43,123 bases of DNA. Origin: Luteimonas marina. Lineage in GTDB: Bacteria; Pseudomonadota; Gammaproteobacteria; Xanthomonadales; Xanthomonadaceae. The notes beneath the pieces are model-generated. The model ran no database searches and had not been told where the DNA came from. It was given only the letters and a program-made list of their open reading frames with translations. The stretch covers positions 1 through 43,123 of the forward strand of contig NZ_VOHK01000010.1 in NCBI RefSeq assembly GCF_007859325.1. Reading direction: 5' to 3'. Positions 27,826 to 35,442 of the stretch are shown piece after piece; positions within the stretch are counted from its first letter, which is position 1; each line of letters begins with the position of its first letter. A program made the position numbers and the translations under genes.

Positions 27826-28845
27826 TCAGTAGTCGAGGTTCTGCGTCCAGTAGGTCTGCACCTGCTGCACCAGCGAGTCCGGCAGCGGCACGTAGCCCAG
27901 CGCGCGCGCCTGGTCGTCGCCGCTGGCGTAGACCCAGCGGAAGAACTCGCGCGCGTTCTTCGCGCCCTCGAGGTTCTTCGGCTTCTTGCGCATCAGGATG
28001 AAGTTGGTCGCGGTGATCGGCCAGGCGTTCTCGCCGGGCGCATTGGTCATGACCAGGTAGAAGTCCTTCGACGCGCCCCAGTTGGCGCTGGCGGCGGCCG
28101 CCGAGAAGGTCTCGTCGCTCGGATTGACGAAGTTGCCGGCGGCGTTCTTCAGGCGCGAGTAGGCCAGCTTGTTCTGCAGCGCGTAGGACAGTTCGACGTA
28201 GCCGATGCCGCCCTTGATCTGCTTGACGTAGGCGGCCACGCCCTCGTTGCCCTTGCCGCCGATGCCGACCGGCCACTTGACCGCCGTGCCTTCGCCGACC
28301 GAACTCTTCCAGTCCCCGCTGACCTTGGACAGGTAGTTGGTGAAGTTGAACGAGGTGCCCGAGCCGTCGGAGCGGTGCACGACGGTGATCTTGGCGTCGG
28401 GCAGGGGCAGGCCGCCGTTGAGCGCGGCGATCGCCGGGTCGTTCCACTTGGTGATCTTGCCGAGGAAGATGTTGGCCAGCGTCTCGCCGTCGAGCTTCAT
28501 CGCGCCGGCGGCCACGCCCTGCAGGTTCACGATCGGCACCACGCCGCCGATCACCGACGGGAACTGGGCGAGGCCGGACTTGGCCAGGTCATCGGGCTTG
28601 AGCGGCGCGTCGGAGGAACCGAAGTCGACGGTCGCGGCCTTGATCTGGGCGATGCCGCCGCCGGAGCCGATCGACTGGTAGTTGACCTGCTTGCCGGTGG
28701 CCTGCTTGTAGTCGGCCGACCAGCGCGAGATGGCGGGATAGACGAATGAGGCGCCGGCGCCGGTGGCGTCGTTGGCCTGGGCGGTGGAAACGAAAGCGGT
28801 GGCCAGCGCGAGCGCGGCGGCCGAGGTCTTGAAGATGGCGTGCAT
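27826..28845 (-). CDS. pstS: Second phosphate-binding protein PstS, soluble periplasmic type
   Basis: A 339-residue PstS paralogue. The leader ends AQAN without a lipobox, so the mature protein should be soluble in the periplasm. It has the full phosphate pocket: ATGAGASFVYPAISRWSADY, GSGGGIAQIKAATVDFGSSD and HRSDGSGTSFNFTNYL. It is a single-gene unit with its own Pho boxes (28905-28944) and its own terminator (27754-27778), unlike the lipoprotein PstS of the pst operon. Two PstS forms with different anchoring may serve different phosphate concentrations or surface functions; this is inference. Start ATG 28845 begins the signal peptide; the longer frame to 29061 runs through the Pho boxes. 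Confidence 0.95.
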   Translation of the reverse strand: MHAIFKTSAAALALATAFVSTAQANDATGAGASFVYPAISRWSADYKQATGKQVNYQSIGSGGGIAQIKAATVDFGSSDAPLKPDDLAKSGLAQFPSVIGGVVPIVNLQGVAAGAMKLDGETLANIFLGKITKWNDPAIAALNGGLPLPDAKITVVHRSDGSGTSFNFTNYLSKVSGDWKSSVGEGTAVKWPVGIGGKGNEGVAAYVKQIKGGIGYVELSYALQNKLAYSRLKNAAGNFVNPSDETFSAAAASANWGASKDFYLVMTNAPGENAWPITATNFILMRKKPKNLEGAKNAREFFRWVYASGDDQARALGYVPLPDSLVQQVQTYWTQNLDY

Positions 28846-28904
28846 GGGGTCCCTGGAGTCAATGCGGGAGGAATCCCGCTGCCGCGCTATTGCACGACCA
28901 TCAG

Positions 28905-28944
28905 ATGACACCGATGTTGACGTTCCATGACTGCAATGTGACGG
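28905..28944 (-). promoter_or_regulatory. Tandem Pho boxes between divergent pstS and LysM genes
   Basis: On the minus strand, GTCA cores recur with spacings of 11, 10 and 12 bases. The best unit is CCGTCAC-ATTG-CAGTCAT, followed by CGTCAA and GTGTCAT. The site is 60 bases from the pstS start and about 98 from the divergent LysM gene start, so PhoB bound here could act on both. Confidence 0.8.
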
Positions 28945-29041
28945 CGTCCCGGGCTGCGCGAATAGGGTCCGCCCCAGCTGCCAGGCCGCGGGGGCGGACA
29001 GTACGATCGGTCGCATCGAGGACGCAAGCGAGGGCAATGTC

Positions 29042-30523
29042 ATGTCGGGTGACGTCAACATCCCCTACAGCGGGAGCAACTTCGCCAACGATCAGGCGGT
29101 GGTGACCGCCGACGAGGTGATCTCCGGCGAAGTGGCCGCGCCCGAAGGAACGGAAACCTACGTCGTGCAGCCGGGGGACACGCTGTGCGAGATCGCGGCG
29201 AACGGCGGATACGGGAATCCGCCCGACATGGAGGCGTTCTATCGCGACAATCCCCAGTACGCCGAGAGCGAGCGCAATCCCGACCTGATCTGGCCGGGCG
29301 AGGTCGTGTTCGTCCGCAGCTCCCCGCAGGAGCAGCTGACGCCGGGCCAGTCCGGGGCGACGCCGGGCAACGGCACCGTGGCGACCGGGAACGTCGACGC
29401 CAACGGCAACCCGGAGTTCCAGAACTACGCCAACGGCCAGCCCGTGGGGCCGCCCTACACGTCGCCGGAGACGGGCACGGGGCAGCCGGCCAATGCGGAC
29501 ACGATCGACGCGCAGGGCAACGTGATCCGCACCGGCGAGGATGGCCGGCCGCTGACCGGATGGGCGCCGACCACGCCGGGCGCGAACGGCAGCAACGGCG
29601 CAGAGACGGAGTACACGTATTACGTCGACGGACGCGCGACCACCGAAACGGTGACCAGCGTGGACGGCGCGCCGGACGAGCCGCCGCCGGCGAGGGAGGT
29701 CGATTTCGCGGAGCAGCCGATCGAGGGCGACGGATGGTATGTCGTCAACGGCAGTTCATCGGGGGCGCAATGGGCCTACTTCGTGGATGGCCACGAGGTC
29801 GCGGGCACCAGGACCACCGAATCGAAGACGGTCGGCGATCCCGCGCCGGTCGTCGGACCGAAGCCGCCGCAGAACGGCACCGTCGCCGTGTCGCCGCCGA
29901 ACGAAAACGGCGTCGCGCAATTCCAGAACTACCAGGACGGCCAGCCGCTCGGCCCGCCCTACCACGCGCGCATGGGCGCGAACGGCCAGCCGGCCAATGC
30001 CGACACGGTGGATGCCGGGGGCGTCGTCGTCCGGACCGATACCGAAGGCGCGCCATTGACCGGCTGGGCGCCGACGACGCCCGGTGCGAACGGCAGCGAC
30101 GGATCGGAAGTCGAGTACGGCTACTACGAGAACGGCGTGCCGACCGGCGTCACGCGCACCACCTCGCAGGGCCTGCCGACCGGCGCGCCCACGCCCTCGG
30201 AGCAGACGGACGCCGCCGCGCAGGCCTCGTCCAGCGCCGATACCCAACTGGACAACGCCGCGGAGGACGAGAATCCCGAGATCGGGGTGTACGAGCAGCA
30301 GGCGACGGAGGCGTCCGAGAGCTTCGACGCGGCCGCGCTGGCCGAGATCGAGGCGACGAAGGAACTGCCGCCGAACGCCAGCCGGGAAGACCATGCCAAC
30401 GCCGTGCTCGAAGCGGCCGAGGCGATTGCCGAAAGGCTGGAGGCCGCGGGGCTCCAGGACCAGGCCGACCGCGTGCGCGAACTGGCGAGGGAACGCGCGG
30501 ACGAGATCAACAACGAAGTCTGA
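29042..30523 (+). CDS. LysM protein with a duplicated ~87-residue domain
   Basis: A 493-residue acidic protein without a classical signal peptide. Residues ~40-91 form a LysM-type domain (TYVVQPGDTLCEIAANGG to IWPGEVVFV) with an insert; LysM binds peptidoglycan or chitin-like glycans. Two tandem-type copies follow at about 110-196 and 278-364. They share NG-TV, FQNY-GQP-GPPY, GQPANADT, PLTGWAPTTPGANGS and a Y-YY-G ending, and are separated by a Gly/Pro-rich stretch. The C-terminal 120 residues are a helical, Glu/Ala-rich region (EAAEAIAERLEAAGLQDQAD). I do not recognise the repeated domain. It is divergent from the second pstS and may share its Pho boxes. How it leaves the cell, if it does, is unclear; a contractile-machine or Tad-like role cannot be judged from sequence. 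Confidence 0.75.
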   Translation: MSGDVNIPYSGSNFANDQAVVTADEVISGEVAAPEGTETYVVQPGDTLCEIAANGGYGNPPDMEAFYRDNPQYAESERNPDLIWPGEVVFVRSSPQEQLTPGQSGATPGNGTVATGNVDANGNPEFQNYANGQPVGPPYTSPETGTGQPANADTIDAQGNVIRTGEDGRPLTGWAPTTPGANGSNGAETEYTYYVDGRATTETVTSVDGAPDEPPPAREVDFAEQPIEGDGWYVVNGSSSGAQWAYFVDGHEVAGTRTTESKTVGDPAPVVGPKPPQNGTVAVSPPNENGVAQFQNYQDGQPLGPPYHARMGANGQPANADTVDAGGVVVRTDTEGAPLTGWAPTTPGANGSDGSEVEYGYYENGVPTGVTRTTSQGLPTGAPTPSEQTDAAAQASSSADTQLDNAAEDENPEIGVYEQQATEASESFDAAALAEIEATKELPPNASREDHANAVLEAAEAIAERLEAAGLQDQADRVRELARERADEINNEV

Positions 30524-30546
30524 TCCGCTTTCCGGCGGGGTCCAGG

Positions 30547-30572
30547 GGAACGGCGCCGGGAGGCGCCGTTCC
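30547..30572 (+). terminator. Strong stem-loop after the LysM gene, no T-run
   Basis: An 11-base perfect stem (GGAACGGCGCC / GGCGCCGTTCC) with a four-base loop, 24 bases after the stop. It lacks a T-run, so it could be a weak terminator or an mRNA-stabilising hairpin. Confidence 0.55.
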
Positions 30573-30652
30573 TGCGTTCGGGGAAGGGGCCGGGCCGAGG
30601 CCGCCGTGCGACGATGCGTTGTCGGCATGGCCAGGCCCCCGGAGCAGCTCGG

Positions 30653-30670
30653 CTGACACCGGATTGTCAT
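30653..30670 (+). promoter_or_regulatory. Pho-box candidate upstream of oprP
   Basis: CTGACAC-CGGA-TTGTCAT, a 7-4-7 direct repeat close to the PhoB consensus, 154 bases before the oprP start. A further CTGTCAG follows at about 30685. Confidence 0.8.
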
Positions 30671-30823
30671 TTTTCGTACATCCAGCTGTCAGAGCCGGTG
30701 CCCACACTGCGCCGGTCCAACGAGTTCCTAACGAAACCAGACGCATTTGCCCGGTGCCGCGCGATTGGCGGCGCGCGGGCGTGCCCAACCTTTTTCGCCC
30801 TTCCATTGCCACAGGACATCCCG

Positions 30824-32125
30824 ATGATGCGCCACTCGCTCCTCGCCGCCGCGCTTGCCACCGCTCTCGGCACCGCCGCACTGCCCGCCGCCGCCCAGTC
30901 GTCGAAAGACCAGGAGATCGCCGAACTCAAGGCGCAGCTCGCGGCCCTCGCGGCCAAGGTCGAAGAACTGGAGACGCGCTCGGACGCGCAGTCGGACATC
31001 AACGTCGCCACCCAGGAAAGCCTCGACAAGATGGCGACCAGCAATCCGGTCGTCGACACCAAGGGCGGTATCAAGATCACCTCGGCCGACAAGAAGTTCG
31101 AGGCCTCGATCGGCGGCCGCGTCCACTTCGATACCTACGCCTTCGACCGCGACCAGGCCAGCACCACCGGCACCACCGAGTTCCGCCGCGCGCGCCTGAC
31201 CCTGCAGGGCAAGGCCTACGGCTGGGACTACAAGGTGGAGAACGATTTCGGCGCCGGCGGTGGCCTGGAAGGCTTCCGCGACGTCTACATCGCCAAGTCC
31301 GCGCTCGGCGGCAAGTTCACCATCGGCCACTTCAAGCCGTACCGCGCGATGGAAGAGCTGACCAGCTCCAACGAAATCCTGATGATGGAGCGCCCGTTCG
31401 CGACCGCGACCGGCCTGTTCACCAACCGCCAGTTCCAGCAGGGCGTCGGCTACCTGCGCGCGGGCAGCAACTACACCGCGGGCTTCAGCGCGTTCAACCT
31501 GCGCAGCGCGTCCGGCACGCGCAACGAAGGCGCCGGCTACGCCGGCCGCGTGACCTTCGCGCCGATCAACACCGTCGACAGCACCCTGCACTTCGGCGGC
31601 TGGATCAGCAGCGAGAACCTCAACCAGGGCTCGGCCGACTTCTCGGCCGTGGCGAACTATGCCGGCCGTCGCGGCCCCTCGCAGACCATCGCCACGGTGA
31701 CCGGCGCCAGCGGCGACACGATCGACGTCTACGCGCTGGAAGCCGCCGGTTCGTTCGGCCCGGTGTTCTTCCAGGGCGAGTACGCCAACGCCACGTTCGG
31801 CCAGCCGACCGGCCCGGACCAGGACCTGACGACGTGGTACGTGCAGGGCAGCTGGCACCTCAACGGCGGCCACAAGCCGTACAAGGCGGGCACCGGCGTG
31901 TTCGGCTCGGCGCCCGTCGCCGGCAAGGGCCTGTGGGAGCTGACCGCGCGCTACGACTCGATCGAGAACAAGGATCTCAACCGCGAGGTCAGCAGCTGGA
32001 TCCTGGGCATGAACTACTACGTCAACCCGAACCTGCGCTTCATGTTCAACTACACGCAGGGCGACAACGAGGTGACCGGCGACGAGACCGGCCAGTACGC
32101 GCTGCGCACGCAGTTCGCCTGGTAA
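30824..32125 (+). CDS. oprP: Phosphate-selective porin of the OprP/OprO family
   Basis: A 433-residue outer-membrane porin. The signal peptide ends at PAAAQ, then a coiled-coil segment (KDQEIAELKAQLAALAAKVE, residues 28-47) as in OprP, and a 16-stranded barrel region that starts near FEASIGGRVHFDTYAFDRD. Other family marks are EFRRARLTLQGKAYGWDYKV, IGHFKPYRAMEELTSSNEI and the end RTQFAW with a terminal aromatic residue. Start ATG 30824 or 30827 follows AGGA at about eight bases. A Pho box upstream and the adjacent pst genes support induction under phosphate starvation. It brings phosphate or polyphosphate to the PstS proteins encoded next to it. Confidence 0.95.
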   Translation: MMRHSLLAAALATALGTAALPAAAQSSKDQEIAELKAQLAALAAKVEELETRSDAQSDINVATQESLDKMATSNPVVDTKGGIKITSADKKFEASIGGRVHFDTYAFDRDQASTTGTTEFRRARLTLQGKAYGWDYKVENDFGAGGGLEGFRDVYIAKSALGGKFTIGHFKPYRAMEELTSSNEILMMERPFATATGLFTNRQFQQGVGYLRAGSNYTAGFSAFNLRSASGTRNEGAGYAGRVTFAPINTVDSTLHFGGWISSENLNQGSADFSAVANYAGRRGPSQTIATVTGASGDTIDVYALEAAGSFGPVFFQGEYANATFGQPTGPDQDLTTWYVQGSWHLNGGHKPYKAGTGVFGSAPVAGKGLWELTARYDSIENKDLNREVSSWILGMNYYVNPNLRFMFNYTQGDNEVTGDETGQYALRTQFAW

Positions 32126-32149
32126 GCCTCCCGCGCCAGACGCTTCGGC

Positions 32150-32181
32150 AAAAGGCCCCGGACGTCCGTCCGGGGCCTTTT
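32150..32181. terminator. Bidirectional terminator between oprP and nth
   Basis: A perfect 13-base stem (AAAAGGCCCCGGA / TCCGGGGCCTTTT) with a six-base loop, T-run on the plus strand and A-run symmetric for the minus strand. It serves both convergent genes. Confidence 0.95.
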
Positions 32182-32204
32182 GCATGGGCGCGGCGCCGTT
32201 TCGT

Positions 32205-32900
32205 TCATTCGTCGGCGGCGGTCTTGTCCTTGAACCGGCACAGGTCGCGGATCACGCAGTGCGGGCAGTCGGGCTTGCGCGCCTTGCACACGTAGCGGCC
32301 GTGCAGGATCAGCCAGTGGTGCGCGCCCAGCAGGTACTCCAACGGCACCGCCCGCATCAGCCCGTCCTCCACCGCGCGCACGTCCTTGCCCGGCGCCAGC
32401 CCGGTGCGGTTGGCGACGCGGAAGATGTGCGTGTCCACTGCGATCGTGCCTTCGCCGAAGATCGTGTTCAGCACGACGTTCGCGGTCTTGCGGCCGACCC
32501 CGGGCAGCGCCTCCAGCGCCTCGCGCGAGCGCGGCACTTCGCCGCCATGCGCGTCGAGCAGGATCCGGCACAGCGCGATCACGTTCTTCGCCTTGGCGTT
32601 GAACAGGCCGATGGTCGAGATGTGGCGCTTGAGGCCTTCCTCGCCGAGGTCGAGGATCGCGCGCGGCGTGTTGGCGACCGGATACAGCCGGCGCGTGGCC
32701 TTGTTGACGCCGACGTCGGTGGCCTGCGCCGACAGCACCACCGCGACCAGCAGTTCGAACGGGGTGGTGTATTCGAGTTCGGTGGTGGGCGAGGGGTCGA
32801 GTTCGGCGAGTCGCGAGAACAGTTCGCGGACTTCGGCGGGCGAGAGCCGGCTGCGCGGTGGTGATGCCTTGCGCTTGCGCGTGGCGGCCGGTGGCGTCAC
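32205..32900 (-). CDS. nth: Endonuclease III (DNA glycosylase/AP lyase)
   Basis: A 231-residue base-excision-repair enzyme that removes oxidised pyrimidines and cuts at abasic sites. The helix-hairpin-helix ALPGVGRKTANVVLNTIF carries the catalytic lysine, and VDTHIFRVANRTG carries the catalytic aspartate. The C-terminal cluster CKARKPDCPHCVIRDLC has the C-x6-C-x2-C-x5-C pattern for a 4Fe-4S site. The start is GTG 32900, which overlaps the stop of the upstream gene as GTGA, giving a basic ~20-residue extension before the family core. Longer frames are shadows. Confidence 0.96.
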   Translation of the reverse strand: MTPPAATRKRKASPPRSRLSPAEVRELFSRLAELDPSPTTELEYTTPFELLVAVVLSAQATDVGVNKATRRLYPVANTPRAILDLGEEGLKRHISTIGLFNAKAKNVIALCRILLDAHGGEVPRSREALEALPGVGRKTANVVLNTIFGEGTIAVDTHIFRVANRTGLAPGKDVRAVEDGLMRAVPLEYLLGAHHWLILHGRYVCKARKPDCPHCVIRDLCRFKDKTAADE

Positions 32901-33268
32901 GGCGTGCCCGCCCGGGCTTTCGCGCGCGCCAGCGCGGCCGCGGCGACGGCCGGCAGCACGGGTTTCGGCGCGGCGGCCGGTGGTGGCGGCGTTCGCCGCG
33001 CGTCGCGTTCGGCCTTGCGCCGCGCCAGCCGCGTTTCGCGCGCGCGATGGCGCTCGCGTGCGTCCCAGGCCGCGCGCAGGCGTCGCTGCGTGTCGACCAG
33101 CAGGGCCCGCGCCGCGTCGTCCAGCGCCTGCGCGCCGTCGTCGACGAAGGCCATCAGTCCGGCGTCGATCGCGGCGTCGAGGTCGTCGCCGCGCAGCAGC
33201 GCGACCAGGCGCGCGGCATCCGGCGCGGCGGGACGGGCTGGACCGGTGGCGTCTGGCTTCCGGTGCAT
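32897..33268 (-). CDS. Ala/Arg-rich hypothetical protein coupled to nth
   Basis: A 123-residue protein with no signal or membrane segment. It has helical, acidic-to-basic sequence (AARLVALLRGDDLDAAIDAG, then RERHRARETRLARRKAERDA) and a Pro/Ala-rich end. I do not recognise a family. The 4-base GTGA overlap with nth and 12-base gap from the crotonase gene place it in one transcript with both. Composition is unusually Ala/Arg-rich even for this DNA, so it could be a fast-evolving or poorly constrained protein, but the tight overlaps argue it is translated. Confidence 0.6.
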   Translation of the reverse strand: MHRKPDATGPARPAAPDAARLVALLRGDDLDAAIDAGLMAFVDDGAQALDDAARALLVDTQRRLRAAWDARERHRARETRLARRKAERDARRTPPPPAAAPKPVLPAVAAAALARAKARAGTP

Positions 33269-33280
33269 GGCGGGGCGGCG

Positions 33281-34063
33281 TCAGCGTCCGCGGAAGGTCG
33301 GCTTGCGCTTGCAGAGGAAGGCCTCGGTGCCTTCGCGCATGTCGTCGGTCGAGAACACGAGGCCGAACTGCGCGGCTTCGTACTCCAGGCCTTCCTCGAT
33401 GCCGGCCTCGCCGCCGACGTTGATGCAGTCGAGGATGCCGCGCAGCGCCAGCGGCGCGGCGTTCGCCAGCTGCGTGGCCAGCGTCATGGTGTCGGCCTCG
33501 AGGTCGGCGGCGGGCACCACGCGGTTGACGATGCCCAGCTGCAGCGCGCGCGCCGCGTCGATCGGCGCGCCGGCCAGGCACAGTTCCAGCGCCGCGGCGC
33601 GTCCGGCCAGGCGCAGCAGGCGCTGGGTGCCGCCGAAGCCCGGGATCAGGCCGAGGTTGATCTCGGGCTGGCCGAGCTTCGCGGTATCGGCCGCGATCCG
33701 CAGGTGGCAGCACATCGCCAGCTCCAGCCCGCCGCCCAGGGCGAACCCGTTCACCATCGCGATCACCGGCTTGGGCAGCTTCTCGAAGCGGCGCATCATC
33801 CGCTGCCCGCGCAGGGCGAAGTCCCGGCCCTGCGCCGGGGTCAGGGCGGCCATTTCGCCGATGTCGGCGCCGGCCACGAAGGCCTTCGACCCGGCGCCGG
33901 TCAACACGACGGCGCGTACTGACGGGTCCGCCGCGGCCGCGTCGGCGGCGGCATGGAGGGCGTCGAGGGTCGCCGAATCGAGCGCGTTCAGCTTGTCCGG
34001 GCGGTCGATGGTGATGGTGCGGACGGCGTCGCGATCGGCGATCTGGAGCGGGGAATCGGTCAT
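33281..34063 (-). CDS. Enoyl-CoA hydratase (crotonase family)
   Basis: A 260-residue cytoplasmic enzyme that adds water across 2-enoyl-CoA in fatty-acid oxidation. Both catalytic glutamates are visible: one in NGFALGGGLELAMCCHLRIA and one in GQPEINLGLIPGFGGTQRL. The oxyanion-hole segment is KAFVAGADIGEM, and the C-terminal EGLEYEAAQFGLVFSTDDMR with EGTEAFLCKRKPTFRGR is standard. It is at the head of a minus-strand group with the Ala/Arg-rich gene and nth. Substrate chain length cannot be read from sequence. Confidence 0.93.
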   Translation of the reverse strand: MTDSPLQIADRDAVRTITIDRPDKLNALDSATLDALHAAADAAAADPSVRAVVLTGAGSKAFVAGADIGEMAALTPAQGRDFALRGQRMMRRFEKLPKPVIAMVNGFALGGGLELAMCCHLRIAADTAKLGQPEINLGLIPGFGGTQRLLRLAGRAAALELCLAGAPIDAARALQLGIVNRVVPAADLEADTMTLATQLANAAPLALRGILDCINVGGEAGIEEGLEYEAAQFGLVFSTDDMREGTEAFLCKRKPTFRGR

Positions 34064-34258
34064 GGTCGGGCGGTCTGGAGGAGAGGCGCCGGGCCGCGCG
34101 CCGGAACTTGTCGGGCCGGTGGCGGTCGGAACGGGGGCGTCAGTGGCGGTTAAGCCCTGCGGCCGCTATCCTAGCGTGTCCATCAGGGGCGGTTCGACCG
34201 CCCCGTGTCGTGTCTGGGCCGGACGCCGGCCGATTGAATCCTTCTGGAGATTGACTGA

Positions 34259-34972
34259 ATGAAAGTGCGTTTGCTTGCCGCCAGCCTCGCGGCGATGACC
34301 CTGGTTTCCGCGGCGGCTTCGGCGCAGGACACGACCTCCGAGCGTGGCAAGCTGAGCTACGCGATCGGCTACAACACCGGCAATGAGCTGGCCGAGCTCA
34401 CGGCGCGCGGCGAGGCGGTCGACGTCAACACCGTGATCAAGGCGATCCAGGACGCCTACGCGAAGAAGCAGCCGGCCGTGCCGGTCGACCAGCTCAGGGC
34501 CGCGGTCGAGAACATGCAGAAGCGCCAGCAGGCCAAGATGGAGGCCGAGTTCGCCAAGCTCTCCAGCGAGAACAAGAGCCAGAGCGACACCTTCCTGGCG
34601 CAGAACCGCGCCAAGCAGGGCGTGCAGACCCTGCCGGGCAGCACCGTCCAGTACCGCGTGATCGAGAACGGCAGCGGCGCCAAGCCGACCCAGGCCAGCG
34701 ACGTGCAGATCAACTACAAGGGCACGCTGCCCGACGGCACCGTGTTCGTCGACACCGCGCAGCCGCAGGAAGGCCAGCAGGCCGGCCCGGTGACGATGAA
34801 GATCAGCCAGATCCCGCTGGTGGGCCTGCGCGAGGCGCTGCTGCAGATGCCGACCGGCGCGCGCTGGGAAGTGGTGCTGCCGGGCGACAAGGCCTACGGC
34901 ACGACGATCCAGGCCGGCCGCATGGCCAACCAGGCGGTCGTGTTCGACGTCAAGCTCGTCAGCGTCAAGTGA
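34259..34972 (+). CDS. fkpA: FkpA/Mip-type periplasmic peptidyl-prolyl cis-trans isomerase
   Basis: A 237-residue exported foldase. The signal peptide ends at ASAQ; an N-terminal dimerisation domain of helices follows (GKLSYAIGYNTGNELAE, then the long KMEAEFAKLSSENKSQSDTF helix), and then an FKBP domain (VQYRVIENGSGAKPTQASDV, QINYKGTLPDGTVFVDTAQP, PLVGLREALLQMPTGARWEV). This is the layout of FkpA and Mip proteins, which fold outer-membrane proteins in the periplasm. Aromatic residues of the FKBP pocket are partly replaced (F-D in VFVDT rather than VFDSS), so isomerase activity could be reduced. The stop codon is the first base triplet of a composite palindrome. Confidence 0.9.
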   Translation: MKVRLLAASLAAMTLVSAAASAQDTTSERGKLSYAIGYNTGNELAELTARGEAVDVNTVIKAIQDAYAKKQPAVPVDQLRAAVENMQKRQQAKMEAEFAKLSSENKSQSDTFLAQNRAKQGVQTLPGSTVQYRVIENGSGAKPTQASDVQINYKGTLPDGTVFVDTAQPQEGQQAGPVTMKISQIPLVGLREALLQMPTGARWEVVLPGDKAYGTTIQAGRMANQAVVFDVKLVSVK

Positions 34973-35014
34973 CGCAACGGCCCACGCGCAAGGCGCGTGG
35001 CTGCCGTTGCGTCA
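34970..35014. repeat. Composite palindrome starting at the fkpA stop codon
   Basis: Outer arms TGACGCAACGGC (34970-34981) and GCCGTTGCGTCA (35003-35014) are perfect complements around an ACGCGC/GCGCGT inner hairpin. The first TGA is the fkpA stop. A REP-like arm (TCATCCCGAG...GAGGGATCT) follows directly. The design matches 26344-26388. Confidence 0.9.
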
Positions 35015-35110
35015 TCCCGAGCCGCAGGCGAGGGATCTACTTGTCGTAAGTGGGATAGAGACGACGCCACGCGTCCAGCGCGTGGCCGCCGTCGCGTCAT
35101 CTCCGCGCAA
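35015..35110. repeat. Repeat-derived tail after fkpA
   Basis: A second, degenerate copy of the inner hairpin (CCACGCG / CGCGTGG) with GTCGCGTCATC follows at about 35075-35101. Together with the preceding element, repeats fill most of the 279 bases between fkpA and the DUF1289 gene. Confidence 0.6.
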
Positions 35111-35251
35111 GCGGACATGCAGCGTCTTCAGCAGTTGGCTCCGCGCGCAGTGCGGCCGCCCCCGCATCGATTCCGCAACTCCCACCGCGCCGGCCCCGCC
35201 GCCGCGGCCTTCTTCGGCGACTCCGGTCGCCGTGTGGCACCTATTTTGTCC

Positions 35252-35440
35252 ATGAATTCCACGTTCCGCGCCGTGCTCAGTCCCTGCATCGGCGTCTGCA
35301 TGCTCGACGACGCAGGCTTCTGCCTGGGATGCCACCGCAGTTCCGCGGAGATCGCGCGCTGGCTGCAGATGGGCGATGATGAACGCCTGCGACTGATGGA
35401 GCACGTGCTTCCGCAACGCGAAGCGCAACGTACCGATTGA
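35252..35440 (+). CDS. DUF1289 small four-cysteine protein
   Basis: A 62-residue protein. The core is SPCIGVCMLDDAGFCLGCHR, a C-x3-C-x7-C-x2-C set expected to bind zinc or an iron-sulfur cluster, followed by SSAEIARWLQMGDDERLRLM as in DUF1289 proteins. Function unknown. ATG 35252 was chosen because family sequence starts a few residues later; a longer upstream frame runs back through repeats. The gene ends two bases before the Nudix start, so the two are probably co-translated. Confidence 0.85.
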   Translation: MNSTFRAVLSPCIGVCMLDDAGFCLGCHRSSAEIARWLQMGDDERLRLMEHVLPQREAQRTD

Positions 35441-35442
35441 GC

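Larger units (their letters stand above)
30524..30823. other. Gap between the LysM gene and oprP
   Basis: About 300 bases with a stem-loop just after the LysM gene (30547-30572) and the Pho box of oprP (30653-30670). Nothing else is supported. Confidence 0.6.
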
